Under the pieces are notes generated by a model that searched no databases, was not told the origin of the DNA, and worked only from the letters and a program-made list of their open reading frames with translations. Of a stretch of DNA of 64,000 bases, positions 1 to 8,928 are shown one piece after another (the stretch's first letter is position 1; each line of letters opens with the position of its first letter). Location of the stretch: positions 124,001 through 188,000 of the forward strand of contig JAUMZK010000001.1 of NCBI GenBank assembly GCA_030528145.1, read 5' to 3'. Position numbers and translations under genes: made by a program. Source of the stretch: Actinomycetaceae bacterium (GTDB lineage: Bacteria; Actinomycetota; Actinomycetes; Actinomycetales; Actinomycetaceae).

Positions 1-324
1 GCGCCGCCTCTCCCACTGCATGCTTCCTTGGCGGCACGGTGGGCAGGAAAGGAAGCTTTCGTAAAGGCCTGGTCCGCACTCCTGGTAGGACGCCCGCCAG
101 TAATTGCAGAACACGATTTTTGTTGGGAGGAAGTGCAGGTACTTTCCGACGTCTGGCACAGACCATACTTACACTTTACTGGGCACCTCGCAAAGTGCCT
201 GCAAAATTGGGAGCACGCCCAGCAAGTGAACGTGAACTGGCAGATAAGCCTAAGCCACGACGGCAACTACGCCATCGCCCTCGTGCAAGCACTGGCAACT
301 GCGCACATTCCACACACAAATTAG
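1..324 (+). CDS. acpS: Holo-[acyl-carrier-protein] synthase, 5' end outside window
   Basis: The frame is open from base 1, so the N-terminus lies outside the window; about 107 codons are visible against roughly 120 for the family. AcpS transfers the 4'-phosphopantetheine arm of CoA to acyl carrier protein in the cytoplasm. The family signature LAARWAGKEAFVKA is near the visible start, with Glu and Lys of KEA as expected metal and substrate residues. The C-terminal ISLSHDGNYAIALV matches the conserved SLSH segment. It ends 42 bases before bioY on the same strand, so the two may be co-transcribed. Confidence 0.85.
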   Translation, partial: APPLPLHASLAARWAGKEAFVKAWSALLVGRPPVIAEHDFCWEEVQVLSDVWHRPYLHFTGHLAKCLQNWEHAQQVNVNWQISLSHDGNYAIALVQALATAHIPHTN

Positions 325-366
325 ATTCGCATAATTTTGCGAAATACTACCTCGAAAGGGAATTAA

Positions 367-966
367 ATGAACACTACTGCGTATGCGCCAGTTTTGGTCG
401 ACGCCTATGGACTGACAAACAGCAAGATAAAAAATTGCGCACTGGTAGCAGCGGGAGCGGCAGTCGTGGGATTGGCGGCGCAGGTTTCTGTTCCCCTGTG
501 GCCTGTCCCAGTAACTGGGCAAACCTTGGCGGTTCTGGTTGTGGGGGCCATGCTAGGTGCCCGACGGGGCGCCGCCGCATTAGGTTTGTATGTGGTGGCA
601 GGACTGACCGGGGTGCCGTGGTTTGCCGACTTCGGGGGTGGACCCGCCTACGTTTTACACCCCTCTTTTGGCTTTGTTGTTGGTTTTATTGGGGCCGCTT
701 GGGTGGCGGGATGGGCTGCTGAACGCAAATGGGATAGGGGAGCATTGCGCGCTTTCGGGGCTTTCGCCGTTGCTTCCTTAATTCCTTTCGTGGTGGGAAT
801 TCCTTACATGTGGGCGGTTCTTGATTTCGCCTTCGGCAAATCACTTTCCTTGTGGGGGGCACTGCAAGCAGGTTTAATCCCGTTCATTCCGGGCGGCATT
901 ATTAAAGCAATTATTGCGGCTCTTATTTTGCGTCTGGCATGGAAGCTACCGAGGATGAAACACTAG
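367..966 (+). CDS. bioY: BioY family biotin transporter, ECF S component
   Basis: This 199-residue integral membrane protein has about six hydrophobic segments and BioY-like stretches such as PVTGQTLAVLVVGAMLG and the C-terminal FIPGGIIKAIIAA. BioY binds biotin in the membrane and works alone or with an energy-coupling factor module; no ECF ATPase is present in this window. The ATG follows an AAAGGGAA ribosome-binding site. Its last 44 bases overlap the 3' end of the Kef-like gene on the other strand. A BirA-type operator was not recognised upstream. Confidence 0.9.
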   Translation: MNTTAYAPVLVDAYGLTNSKIKNCALVAAGAAVVGLAAQVSVPLWPVPVTGQTLAVLVVGAMLGARRGAAALGLYVVAGLTGVPWFADFGGGPAYVLHPSFGFVVGFIGAAWVAGWAAERKWDRGALRAFGAFAVASLIPFVVGIPYMWAVLDFAFGKSLSLWGALQAGLIPFIPGGIIKAIIAALILRLAWKLPRMKH

Positions 967-2668
967 TTTTTGTCTCGTCCTCAATTTGCGCCTGGCTGTG
1001 GTCCACGAATTCACCGTGGGCCACAGCCAGGTCAGCTAGTTCCGCACCCGCACCGCCGTAAATGTAGACGACCTCGTCCGCGCCGGCACGCAATAACACT
1101 TCTTTTTGGTCCGGGTAACGGCAGGCAACTACGAGGCGGTAGCTATCAGCTTTTTCGCTGGTGGGGATTTTGATGCGGCGCGTGGCAAACTGGGTGAACA
1201 AAGGAATATTGTCGTGGTCTTCGCAAATGGGGACTGTGCTGAGCACGAACCTGATATTTGGGCAGCCGGCGAAGGCTTCCCACAAGTTGGGGTCGGTGGC
1301 ATCGCCCTCGAAAACTTTGGCGCCGCGCGAGCGCAACTTTTCCAAGCGGTGCAGGTCCGATTCGATGCCCACGGGTTTTAGCCCATACACGTTCGCAAGA
1401 CGGTAATAGGTGGCTTTGCCTACGCGTCCCATTCCGAGGACGATCGCGTCAGAATTACTAAAGTCCCACGGTTCCGGTTTGTCACCAATACCGGCAAGGC
1501 TAGGAAGTTTCTGGAGCGCTGATTCGGGTAGGTGCAGAGCGTTCAGTTCGGCGCGTCCCGCCTTACTTTGACGCATTACCCAAGTGAGCAAGCGCGAATC
1601 GTAACGGAAGACAATGGCTGAGCCCACGAAGGATCCGGCTACTGCAATGGCGATCGCACTGAGCCAATCGGCGCTGAGCCAGCCAGCTGCCACCGCCAGT
1701 GACGCTATTACGAGGGCGAACTCAGAGTAATTGGTAAGCGTTGCGGAAGACATCGCGCTGAGGCGGGGCGCTGCCCGAAAAACCCGGAAGAGCAGTAGGA
1801 ATACCAGTGACTTTAGAGGGAGTACCGCCAGTAACATCAGGGCCATGACAGCGAGCTGAATGTTAGGCAGACCGCGCAATCCGACCTCGACAAAGAAAGC
1901 GATGAGCAGCAGTTCTTTAATAGGTCCGATGCGCGCGTTCATCTCGCGCGCTTGGGCGGTATAGGATACGAGGACGCCCACAACGAGCGCTCCGAGGTCG
2001 CCTTTTAGCCCGAGCGCCGCAAACAGGAAGTATCCGCCAAAACCCAGTGCTAAGCCCGCAAGTACCAGTAATTCTCCGTGCCCAATTTTGTTCAGCAGCC
2101 ATTTGATCGGCCAGTACAACAGTGGGGTTGCCAGCAGCGAGAGGGCATAAATTGAGGGGGTAGTTTTGGCGCTAAGGGACATTAAAACTACGGCAACAAT
2201 GTCTTGAACAACCAAAACAGAAATAGAAACTGAGCCGTAACGGGAGTGCAATTGTCCGCGCGTATCTAACAATTTGACCACGTAAACAGTGGAGGAAAAA
2301 GCTAAGGCTAAGCCGATAACCAGGGCGGTAGAAAAATTGAGTGAAGTCAGCAGTGTCCAACCGCTGGCTTTTAAAACCATGAGCATCCCCGCACTGACCA
2401 GCGTCCATGCGCCCATGTGTAAAAATCCGACTCCTGCCACCAGCGGGGTAGTGAGTTGTTTTAAATCTAGTTGTAAGCCAATGGTGAAAAGTAACGCGGT
2501 TACGCCAAGCCCAGACACCATTTCCAGACCTTCGGTGGTGCGCATTCCAAAACTGAATAACACGTACCCTGTTGCCAGAAACCCAATCATGGGGGGCAGT
2601 CCTAAACCTTTCGCCGTCATGCCCGCGACGAGGGCGATTAGTAACGTGACTACTAGTAAGGTGGGCAT
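923..2668 (-). CDS. Kef/CPA2-type cation:proton antiporter with TrkA-N domain
   Basis: 581 residues. The N-terminal two thirds is a hydrophobic CPA2 antiporter domain beginning with LVVTLLIALVAGMTAKG. The C-terminal third is a Rossmann TrkA-N (RCK) domain whose dinucleotide motif is VLGMGRVGKATYYRLA. Family knowledge suggests K+/H+ or Na+/H+ exchange gated by nucleotide binding. The ATG has a good GGAGGATAA site. The last 44 bases overlap bioY tail to tail. It resembles E. coli YbaL/KefC; the ion is not determined from sequence. Confidence 0.85.
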   Translation of the reverse strand: MPTLLVVTLLIALVAGMTAKGLGLPPMIGFLATGYVLFSFGMRTTEGLEMVSGLGVTALLFTIGLQLDLKQLTTPLVAGVGFLHMGAWTLVSAGMLMVLKASGWTLLTSLNFSTALVIGLALAFSSTVYVVKLLDTRGQLHSRYGSVSISVLVVQDIVAVVLMSLSAKTTPSIYALSLLATPLLYWPIKWLLNKIGHGELLVLAGLALGFGGYFLFAALGLKGDLGALVVGVLVSYTAQAREMNARIGPIKELLLIAFFVEVGLRGLPNIQLAVMALMLLAVLPLKSLVFLLLFRVFRAAPRLSAMSSATLTNYSEFALVIASLAVAAGWLSADWLSAIAIAVAGSFVGSAIVFRYDSRLLTWVMRQSKAGRAELNALHLPESALQKLPSLAGIGDKPEPWDFSNSDAIVLGMGRVGKATYYRLANVYGLKPVGIESDLHRLEKLRSRGAKVFEGDATDPNLWEAFAGCPNIRFVLSTVPICEDHDNIPLFTQFATRRIKIPTSEKADSYRLVVACRYPDQKEVLLRAGADEVVYIYGGAGAELADLAVAHGEFVDHSQAQIEDETKTSVSSSVASMPDAK

Positions 2669-2749
2669 TTATCCTCCACAGATTGGAACGCTTCTTCAGT
2701 TTCTCATAGGTGCGTGCCGACAGGGTGCGCGCTCAGTTTGGCGTCCGCA

Positions 2750-2771
2750 GTGAGATATGGCATGATCTCAC
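2750..2771. promoter_or_regulatory. Inverted repeat, candidate operator
   Basis: GTGAGAT and ATCTCAC form perfect 7-base arms around an 8-base centre in the 170-base divergent region between the Kef-like gene and the nitroreductase gene. No T tract follows, so an operator is likelier than a terminator. The regulator is unknown. Confidence 0.35.
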
Positions 2772-2838
2772 CTTCGGGCTCGGATAGTGGTTCAAACTAA
2801 GGCTAAAGTAGTTTCCACTGCAACTAATTGGAGGAATT

Positions 2839-3573
2839 TTGACTACACCCTTTGAGGTTATTACGAGCCATCGGTCTATTCGCAAATACGCTGATGATCA
2901 GGTAAAACCGCAGCATCTGCAACAGATTCTAGAAGCTGCCAAAGCTGCCCCGACTTCGGTGAACGGGCAACAGTTTTCTGTGATTGTTGTGACAGATCCG
3001 GAGGTGAAAGCAAAACTTGCTCAGGTAGCAGGCAATCAGGGATACATTGCCAGCTGCCCGGTATTTTTATTATTCTGTGCCGACTTTTCCCGCGTTGCTA
3101 AAGCGTTGGATAACCAGGGGCTACCCTTTGGTGCTATGGCTTCGACTGAAGCGACTTTAGTGGGAGCAGTAGATTGCGGAATCGCGTTCGCCAACTCCAT
3201 GACCGTAGCCGAGAGCTTGGGGTACGGCATTGTGCCAATCGGGGCAGTTAGGCGCGACCCCGCAGAAGTAATCGACCTCTTCGAGCTGCCGCGCTATGTA
3301 TATCCAATTTTGGGTATGTGTATTGGTGTGCCCGCGGAAGATCCGGGGCAAAAACCCAGATTTGACCGGGGCGTCCTCGTCCATGAAGAAAAGTACCGTC
3401 CTATTACTGATCGGGAACTAGCTGAATATGACCGCACTATCGCGGGCTATATGGATCGGCGTACGGGTGGCGAAAGCCGCCGCACCTGGTCAGAAGGTCC
3501 GGCGGCTATTTACCAAAGTTCCTACTTCCCTAAGGTCGATCCGACTTTGGCGGAGCAGGGATTCAAGGGCTAA
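2839..3573 (+). CDS. Nitroreductase family NADPH-dependent flavin oxidoreductase
   Basis: 244 residues, the usual size for NfsA/Frp-type FMN oxidoreductases that reduce nitroaromatics, quinones or flavins with NADPH. The N-terminus carries the family FMN-binding SHRSIRKYADD, followed by AAPTSVNGQQ and, toward the C-terminus, a Gly-rich segment at PILGMCIGVP. The TTG start is chosen because GGAGGA lies just upstream, although the spacing of three or four bases is short. The stop codon abuts the stop of the convergent DUF1846 gene with no intervening base. Confidence 0.85.
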   Translation: MTTPFEVITSHRSIRKYADDQVKPQHLQQILEAAKAAPTSVNGQQFSVIVVTDPEVKAKLAQVAGNQGYIASCPVFLLFCADFSRVAKALDNQGLPFGAMASTEATLVGAVDCGIAFANSMTVAESLGYGIVPIGAVRRDPAEVIDLFELPRYVYPILGMCIGVPAEDPGQKPRFDRGVLVHEEKYRPITDRELAEYDRTIAGYMDRRTGGESRRTWSEGPAAIYQSSYFPKVDPTLAEQGFKG

Positions 3574-5061
3574 CTATTTTTGGAACAGCGCCTTCGACTG
3601 GTATTCGGGTTCTGAGGTGACATTCACTGCCAGACTGCGGAAAATGCCCGTGTCCACGGTGCCCAATATAGTGGTGGTATGCACTTCACAGCCTTTGAGT
3701 GCATCCAATTTCTCTAAGGCTTTGCGCGCAATCGGATCCGTGTCTGCAGATACTGACAGGGCAATCAGCACTTCGTCAGTGTGCAGGCGCGGGTTGCGCG
3801 AACCCAGGTGATCCACCTTCAGGCGTTGAATCGGCGTGATGGATGAGGGCGCCAACAAATCGACCTCGGGATCAATTCCGGCTTCGATCTTCAGGGCATT
3901 CAGCAGCATGGCAGCGCTGCAACCAAGCAGTTTCGAAGTCTTGCCCGTGACGATTTGACCAGAATGCAACTTAATGGCGCTGGCTGGCGCTCCCGTTTCT
4001 TCTGCCAGGGCGAGGGCGGGAGTCACTACCGGGCGATCCTTCGCAGTAATTCCCTGCGAAGCCATAATCATGGCAATACGGCGGGACTCCACAGGTTCAG
4101 ATTCGTGACGTTTTTCCTCTACTAGCGCCTTGTAGTAGCGGCGAATAATTTCCTGCTTGGAAGCTTCGCGGCAAACTTCGTCGTCGCTAATGCAATATCC
4201 CACCATGTTCACGCCCATGTCAGTGGGGGACTGGTAGCGGGACGAACCCACCAGTTCTTCCAACAATTGCTTGAGCAACGGGAACACTTCGACGTCACGG
4301 TTGTAGTTGATGGCTTGTTCGCCGTGAGCTTCCAAATGGAAGGGGTCGATCATGTTCACGTCAGCCAGGTCTGCGGTAGCAGCCTCGTAAGCGTCGTTCA
4401 CGGGGTGGTGCAACGGCAAGTTCCATACCGGGAAGGTTTCAAACTTGGCGTATTCAGCGGCAATCCCGCGTTTGTGTTCGTGGAAGAGCTGCGACAAACA
4501 GGTGGCCATCTTGCCTGAACCCGGACCAGGAGCGGTGACGATAATCAAATCGCGGCTAGTTTGTACATATTCGTTGGTGCCAAAGCCGTCTTCGGAAACA
4601 ACGTGCGCGATATCGTTCGGGTAACCCTTAATGGTGCGGTGGCGGGCTACTTTCACACCCAAGCGTTCCAAACGACCCTTGAACTCAAAGGCTTTATCGT
4701 TGTCGTCCTCGAACTGGGCCAGCACCACATTTTCGGTGAGGAAGCCGCGTTCGCGGAACACATCGATGAGGCGCAAAACGTCCTCTTCATAAGTGATGCC
4801 AAGGTCGGCGCGAATTTTGTTTCGCTGCAGATCCTTGGCATTGATGACGATGAGGATTTCGAGCTCGTCTTTTAGCTGCTCTAACATCGCTATCTTATTG
4901 TCCGGAGTGAATCCGGGTAAGACGCGGGAGGCGTGCATATCGTCGAAAAGCTTGCCTCCCATCTCTAAGTAGAGCTTTCCGCCGATCTCTTTTCGTCTAG
5001 CGTTGATATGTTCAGATTGAAGGGAAATGTATTTTTCTCTATCAAAACCAACAGAAGGCAA
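3574..5061 (-). CDS. DUF1846 domain-containing protein
   Basis: 495 residues, matching the full-length DUF1846 family of unknown biochemical role. A P-loop-like [15 protein letters not shown] lies near residue 180. The protein is soluble and has no signal peptide. The TTG start is preceded by GAGGAG at good spacing, and a TATACT -10-like box (complement of 5093-5098) sits upstream. It is convergent with the nitroreductase gene, stop to stop. Function cannot be named from the sequence. Confidence 0.85.
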   Translation of the reverse strand: MPSVGFDREKYISLQSEHINARRKEIGGKLYLEMGGKLFDDMHASRVLPGFTPDNKIAMLEQLKDELEILIVINAKDLQRNKIRADLGITYEEDVLRLIDVFRERGFLTENVVLAQFEDDNDKAFEFKGRLERLGVKVARHRTIKGYPNDIAHVVSEDGFGTNEYVQTSRDLIIVTAPGPGSGKMATCLSQLFHEHKRGIAAEYAKFETFPVWNLPLHHPVNDAYEAATADLADVNMIDPFHLEAHGEQAINYNRDVEVFPLLKQLLEELVGSSRYQSPTDMGVNMVGYCISDDEVCREASKQEIIRRYYKALVEEKRHESEPVESRRIAMIMASQGITAKDRPVVTPALALAEETGAPASAIKLHSGQIVTGKTSKLLGCSAAMLLNALKIEAGIDPEVDLLAPSSITPIQRLKVDHLGSRNPRLHTDEVLIALSVSADTDPIARKALEKLDALKGCEVHTTTILGTVDTGIFRSLAVNVTSEPEYQSKALFQK

Positions 5062-5203
5062 TGTGTCTCCTCTAAAGAACGGTTATTCGGAAAGTATATA
5101 CCGGTGTTTTTACTTGCCTTTGGCCGTTTTTGCGGGAGCTACCTCACATATGACGCGTGAAACCCAAAATATTGGCAAAAACTCGTAGTGTCTGTGTTTC
5201 GTT

Positions 5204-5968
5204 TCATTTTTCGCCCTCGCCCAAAAAGTTCGCCAATGCCTCACCCACCGCCTGGGGTTGCTCGACTGCTGCCAGGTGGGCGGCGCCGGGAACGAAATAG
5301 GTGCGGGCGTGCAATTGGGTGGCTAGCTCTGCGGCGGCAGCAGGGGGCAAAGTCCCGTCGTACTCGGCGTGAACAATAGCGGCCGGGACCTGTAGATCTT
5401 GCAGGTGGGGGCGGCAATCGAGGTCGGCGATTACTTCGCAACATTGGGCGTATCCGAGCGCGTTCGTGTTTTCAAAAGCTGCCACTGTGCGCTGGTAGGC
5501 GGGACTGTTTTGTCCGATAAATTCCGGAGTGAACCACCGTTCCATCGTGCCTTGCACCAAAGGGGCAGTACCGCCCGCGCGTACCTGCGCGGCTTTCTCA
5601 TGCCAAGGGGCGGAGGGGCGAATAGCGGACCCAGCGCACATCATTGTGAGCGAACGGACGCGCTGGGGGTAGTTGATTGACACCCACAGCGCCATCATCG
5701 CGCCCAACGACAGACCCGCAATATGGAATTTATTAATTCCCAATTGGTCCAAAGTTTCTATTATGGAATTTCCGAGGTCGGCGGTCCTTGCCATCTTTTG
5801 CGGTAGTACATCGGATTTTCCGTGTCCAAAAAATTCGTAACGGATAACGCGAAAGTCGTCCAAATAGGGCAGAACTTCGTCCCACATGTGGGCGTCTTGT
5901 CCAAGTGAAGAGCCTAACACCAGGGCAGGGGCATTTTCCGAACCGGTAACAACTGTATTGAGAATCAT
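5204..5968 (-). CDS. Alpha/beta hydrolase, 3-oxoadipate enol-lactonase-like
   Basis: An alpha/beta-fold hydrolase of about 254 residues with nucleophile elbow GLSLGAM, an acid-region Asp in HAEYDGTLPP and a catalytic-region His in PGAAHLAAVEQP. It resembles PcaD-type enol lactonases, but no other beta-ketoadipate gene is nearby, so the substrate is open. The ATG (MILNT) is chosen because TACATT ends exactly six bases upstream, the leaderless arrangement repeated across this window. A TTG start at 6055 with an AGGAG site would add 29 residues and remains possible. Confidence 0.75.
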   Translation of the reverse strand: MILNTVVTGSENAPALVLGSSLGQDAHMWDEVLPYLDDFRVIRYEFFGHGKSDVLPQKMARTADLGNSIIETLDQLGINKFHIAGLSLGAMMALWVSINYPQRVRSLTMMCAGSAIRPSAPWHEKAAQVRAGGTAPLVQGTMERWFTPEFIGQNSPAYQRTVAAFENTNALGYAQCCEVIADLDCRPHLQDLQVPAAIVHAEYDGTLPPAAAAELATQLHARTYFVPGAAHLAAVEQPQAVGEALANFLGEGEK

Positions 5969-5974
5969 ATTTTC

Positions 5975-5980
5975 AATGTA
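5975..5980 (-). promoter_or_regulatory. Leaderless -10 box TACATT
   Basis: TACATT on the minus strand, then six bases, then ATG of the hydrolase. This fits transcription starting at the start codon. Confidence 0.45.
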
Positions 5981-6133
5981 GCTCAATTTTGCGGTAGTGG
6001 CTAAGCACGCGGCTTTGCTCGCTATTTTGGTACTGGGCGCCCCCTCGTCCGTCAAGGATACTCCTGCGCGTAAGGGAATCTACTTTCAGTCGGTAAAATA
6101 GCGGAAGAATGCGTCCTCGTAATAGGAAAAAAC

Positions 6134-6892
6134 ATGCCGACAAAACTTGTTGCTTTTGATTTAGATGACACGCTCGCGCCCAGCAAGTCCGCATTATTGC
6201 CCGAAAATGTCCGCGCGCTGGCCAAGTTGTTAGGCGTGTGTGAAGTAGCGGTAATCAGCGGAGGGGACCTGCCCCAATTCGAGGCGCAACTATTGGCGCA
6301 TTTACCGGTCCCGCCCCAAAAACTTGGGCGCCTACACATTCTGCCAACGTGCGGTACGAAATATTTGCGATACGAGGACGATGGTTGGCACCTTCTTTAT
6401 GCCCAAGAATTGCCTGCAGATTTGGCGCAGCGGGCGCGGTACGTCCTCGAAAAATGCGCCCGCAAACTCAGTCTTTGGGAAGAGCGCACCTGGGGTCCGC
6501 GTATTGAAAATCGGGGAACGCAAATTACTTTTAGCGCCCTTGGGCAAAACGCCCCCGGTGCTGAAAAACTAAAATGGGACCCTACCGGCGAAAAGAAAAA
6601 CCGGTTGCGCGAATTAGTGCAAGAGCAGCTGCCGACGTTGGAAGTGCGCTCGGGGGGTTCTACTAGCGTTGATATTACCCGCAGAGGTATTGATAAAGCT
6701 TACGGAATGCGCAAGCTAATGGAAGCAACAGGGATGGGACCAGAGGAAATAATATTCGTAGGGGACCGCCTGGACCCGGCAGGAAACGATTATCCCGTGA
6801 TCGCCACCGGAGTGAAATGTATTGCCGTTGCCGCGCCCTCGGAAACTCCGGCGGTAATTCGCCAAATCATTGCGGAAATTGTCGGCGTGTAG
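6134..6892 (+). CDS. HAD-IIB phosphatase, phosphomannomutase-like
   Basis: 252 residues. HAD motif I is FDLDDT with Asp9 (nucleophile) and Asp11; motif II is VISGG; the C-terminal motif IV is FVGDRLDPAGND. The segments IENRGTQITFSALG and DITRRGIDKAYG are close to the cap and core of eukaryotic-type phosphomannomutases, so sugar-phosphate phosphatase or mutase activity is likely. An AGGAAAA site precedes the ATG. The last 26 bases overlap the convergent RNA methylase gene. Confidence 0.8.
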   Translation: MPTKLVAFDLDDTLAPSKSALLPENVRALAKLLGVCEVAVISGGDLPQFEAQLLAHLPVPPQKLGRLHILPTCGTKYLRYEDDGWHLLYAQELPADLAQRARYVLEKCARKLSLWEERTWGPRIENRGTQITFSALGQNAPGAEKLKWDPTGEKKNRLRELVQEQLPTLEVRSGGSTSVDITRRGIDKAYGMRKLMEATGMGPEEIIFVGDRLDPAGNDYPVIATGVKCIAVAAPSETPAVIRQIIAEIVGV

Positions 6893-7709
6893 CCCACATT
6901 GTCACGGCTGCTGCAGCTGCCACATTCAGCGAGTCGACTCCGTGCCCCATAGGTATTTTGCAAATTATGTCACTTTGAGCCAAGGTTGCCGGAGTAATTC
7001 CCGTGCCCTCGGTGCCCATTATTACTGCCAGTTTGTTTCGCGAGTCGGTAACTAAGGGACTTTTTTCGAGGACGTCCAGCCCTATTGCGTCTTCGGTTAG
7101 AGCCATCGCTACCACCGTGAATCCAGCGTTTTTCAAATAATCTAGACCCGGCCAGGCAGTATATTTTGCCCACGGAACCTGAAACACAGTGCCCATGGAA
7201 ACCCTAATACTGCGCCTGTAAAAAGGGTCTGCGCAAGAAGGCGTAACCAGTATGGCGTCCACTCCCAGCGCGGCGGCAGACCGAAATGCCGCCCCCACAT
7301 TGGTGTGGTCAACCAGGTTTTCTAAAATTGCGATTCGATGAGCATCCCTTATAACGTCTTCCCAGTGGCGAGGCACAGGGCGTTCCATTGCTGCTAATGC
7401 GCCCCTATGCAGGCGAAAACCGGTTATCTGTTGACTGAGCTGTTCGGGAGTTACAAACACTGGTATGTCACCGCCGTCTGGACTGCCTGTAGCTTTTTCC
7501 AACACATTTGCCATAGTCAGTAGCCATTTTTCATCCAGCATCACAGACCTGATTTGGAAGCCAGTGTCGATGGCGCGCTCTATAACATTTTTGGATTCAG
7601 CCATAAACAGTCCGTTTTCAGGTTCCAATTTGCGCCGCAACGCCACATCGGTCATATGCGTGTAGTCGCAAAGGCGCGGGTCCGCAATGTCGGTAATGTT
7701 AATCAGCAC
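6867..7709 (-). CDS. TrmH/SpoU-family RNA 2'-O-methyltransferase
   Basis: 280 residues. The N-terminal substrate-binding region is followed by a C-terminal SPOUT knot fold. All three SpoU motifs are visible: NVGAAFRSAAALG, IMGTEGTGI and IPMGHGVDSLNVAAA. The enzyme should transfer methyl from AdoMet to a ribose 2'-OH in tRNA or rRNA; the target base is not predictable. GTG start without a clear ribosome-binding site. The tail overlaps the HAD gene by 26 bases. Confidence 0.88.
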   Translation of the reverse strand: MLINITDIADPRLCDYTHMTDVALRRKLEPENGLFMAESKNVIERAIDTGFQIRSVMLDEKWLLTMANVLEKATGSPDGGDIPVFVTPEQLSQQITGFRLHRGALAAMERPVPRHWEDVIRDAHRIAILENLVDHTNVGAAFRSAAALGVDAILVTPSCADPFYRRSIRVSMGTVFQVPWAKYTAWPGLDYLKNAGFTVVAMALTEDAIGLDVLEKSPLVTDSRNKLAVIMGTEGTGITPATLAQSDIICKIPMGHGVDSLNVAAAAAVTMWATRRQFPQ

Positions 7710-7825
7710 GTCCCAATTGTTTCAAAGGTTTCCCCGAGGCAAAAACTCCCGTGCATCCACAGCCTTAACATGGCGTAACATCTGCGCCGCATTTTTGCGT
7801 TTAACTGAAATCGAAAGGAGATCCC

Positions 7826-8302
7826 ATGAAAACAACTTTCGAGAGGTTATATGGTCCCGCCGGGTGGACTAATGGTCAGGTGCGCAATATCTTGCAAGGA
7901 AACACTTTCTTTTCGGGGCGTTTTGCAAGTTCAGACTACGACCCATTTTGCGATCTACAAGCAGACGCCGCTGCCGCCTTGTTGAAGTTGGTACCAGAAC
8001 CGCAACTGCAAGACCGCCAAAACTTTGCCCCAACTTTCAAGCAGCTTCTGCAGGCCACGTGCGCGAACCCTGAACAAATGGCACTTGACGGATACTTGAT
8101 CGGTCCAGGCAGGTTCGATGAGCGCGTTACTATCGAGGCTTTTACTTGGAAATTAGGCGAGGACGATCCTCACAGTACGGTCGCCCCGTGGCAGTGGCTA
8201 AAAGAACGCGTCTTTGGGGACGCAGAAATTGCCCCACCTGACGAAATTTCGCCGGTCTATGTGGACCAAAAGCTGCACGGGTGGTGGGTGTGGTGGGATT
8301 AG
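7826..8302 (+). CDS. Hypothetical protein, 158 aa
   Basis: I do not recognise the family. A strong AAAGGAGA site lies before the ATG, which supports expression. The protein is soluble, acidic and Trp-rich at its C-terminus (GWWVWWD), with no signal peptide or membrane segment. It stands as a single gene between the TrmH-like and DUF3043 genes, ending 20 bases from the convergent DUF3043 stop. Composition resembles its neighbours. Confidence 0.7.
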   Translation: MKTTFERLYGPAGWTNGQVRNILQGNTFFSGRFASSDYDPFCDLQADAAAALLKLVPEPQLQDRQNFAPTFKQLLQATCANPEQMALDGYLIGPGRFDERVTIEAFTWKLGEDDPHSTVAPWQWLKERVFGDAEIAPPDEISPVYVDQKLHGWWVWWD

Positions 8303-8322
8303 GCGGCAGAGCAAGCCTGCGC

Positions 8323-8877
8323 TTAGCTGATTTTTTCGCCGCGCCGAACCATGGCTTTGGGTTGGCGCCAACGCCTAATCATGAGCATACGTGAAGACAC
8401 GTAGAATCCCTGTCCACTGGGAATTTCGCGGGTTGGGAAGTCTTCGCGCAAGCGCCGTCTAATGTACCGGTTGGTAAGTATTATTTCGAGCAGTGCCAGC
8501 AGCATCATGCCGTAAACCACTATAATTGGTCCGTATGCCCATGCTGAATTTCGCGGAATAACCATAGAAGGAACCAGCGAAAAAAACATTATTGGCAGCA
8601 TCCATTCGGACAGTGTCCACCGGGAGTCAATAATGTCACGCGTTTTCCGTCGTATGATCCCCTGGTCTTTAAGAGGAAGATAGCGTTCTGGGGCTTTACC
8701 TTCCATCGCCAGGCGCTGCTTTTGGTAGATTTGGTCGCGCTTTTTGCGTTGCTGGGCTTTTTCTTCCTTGCTCAGTTTTTTGCGACCGGTCACCAAAGGA
8801 CGCCGGTTTCGTGCTTGCGCGTCCTTGCGCTTGGGGGTAGGGCCAGTTTTCTCACGAGCTTCTTTATTATTGGTCAC
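8323..8877 (-). CDS. DUF3043 membrane protein
   Basis: 184 residues. A basic, charged N-terminus (TPKRKDAQARNRRPLV) is the DUF3043 hallmark; two membrane segments lie at about residues 92-110 and 115-135, followed by a basic cytoplasmic tail. The family is actinobacterial, of unknown function, and usually sits beside the M20 dipeptidase gene as it does here, divergently. GTG start with TAAGGT six bases upstream. Confidence 0.85.
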   Translation of the reverse strand: MTNNKEAREKTGPTPKRKDAQARNRRPLVTGRKKLSKEEKAQQRKKRDQIYQKQRLAMEGKAPERYLPLKDQGIIRRKTRDIIDSRWTLSEWMLPIMFFSLVPSMVIPRNSAWAYGPIIVVYGMMLLALLEIILTNRYIRRRLREDFPTREIPSGQGFYVSSRMLMIRRWRQPKAMVRRGEKIS

Positions 8878-8883
8878 GCCCTT

Positions 8884-8889
8884 ACCTTA
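8884..8889 (-). promoter_or_regulatory. Leaderless -10 box TAAGGT
   Basis: TAAGGT on the minus strand ends six bases before the GTG of the DUF3043 gene. An AAGG-like ribosome-binding reading of the same bases is possible. Confidence 0.3.
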
Positions 8890-8916
8890 TCTAAAATACG
8901 TCTGCCGAAAAACTAT

Positions 8917-8922
8917 TAGTCT
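8917..8922 (+). promoter_or_regulatory. Leaderless -10 box TAGTCT
   Basis: TAGTCT, six bases, then ATG of the dipeptidase. No Shine-Dalgarno sequence is present. Confidence 0.45.
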
Positions 8923-8928
8923 GTAAGC

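Noticed and set aside
39..722. 227-codon plus-strand frame over acpS and bioY
   Set aside because: It is the shifted frame of two recognised genes and its translation is low-complexity Arg/Gly.
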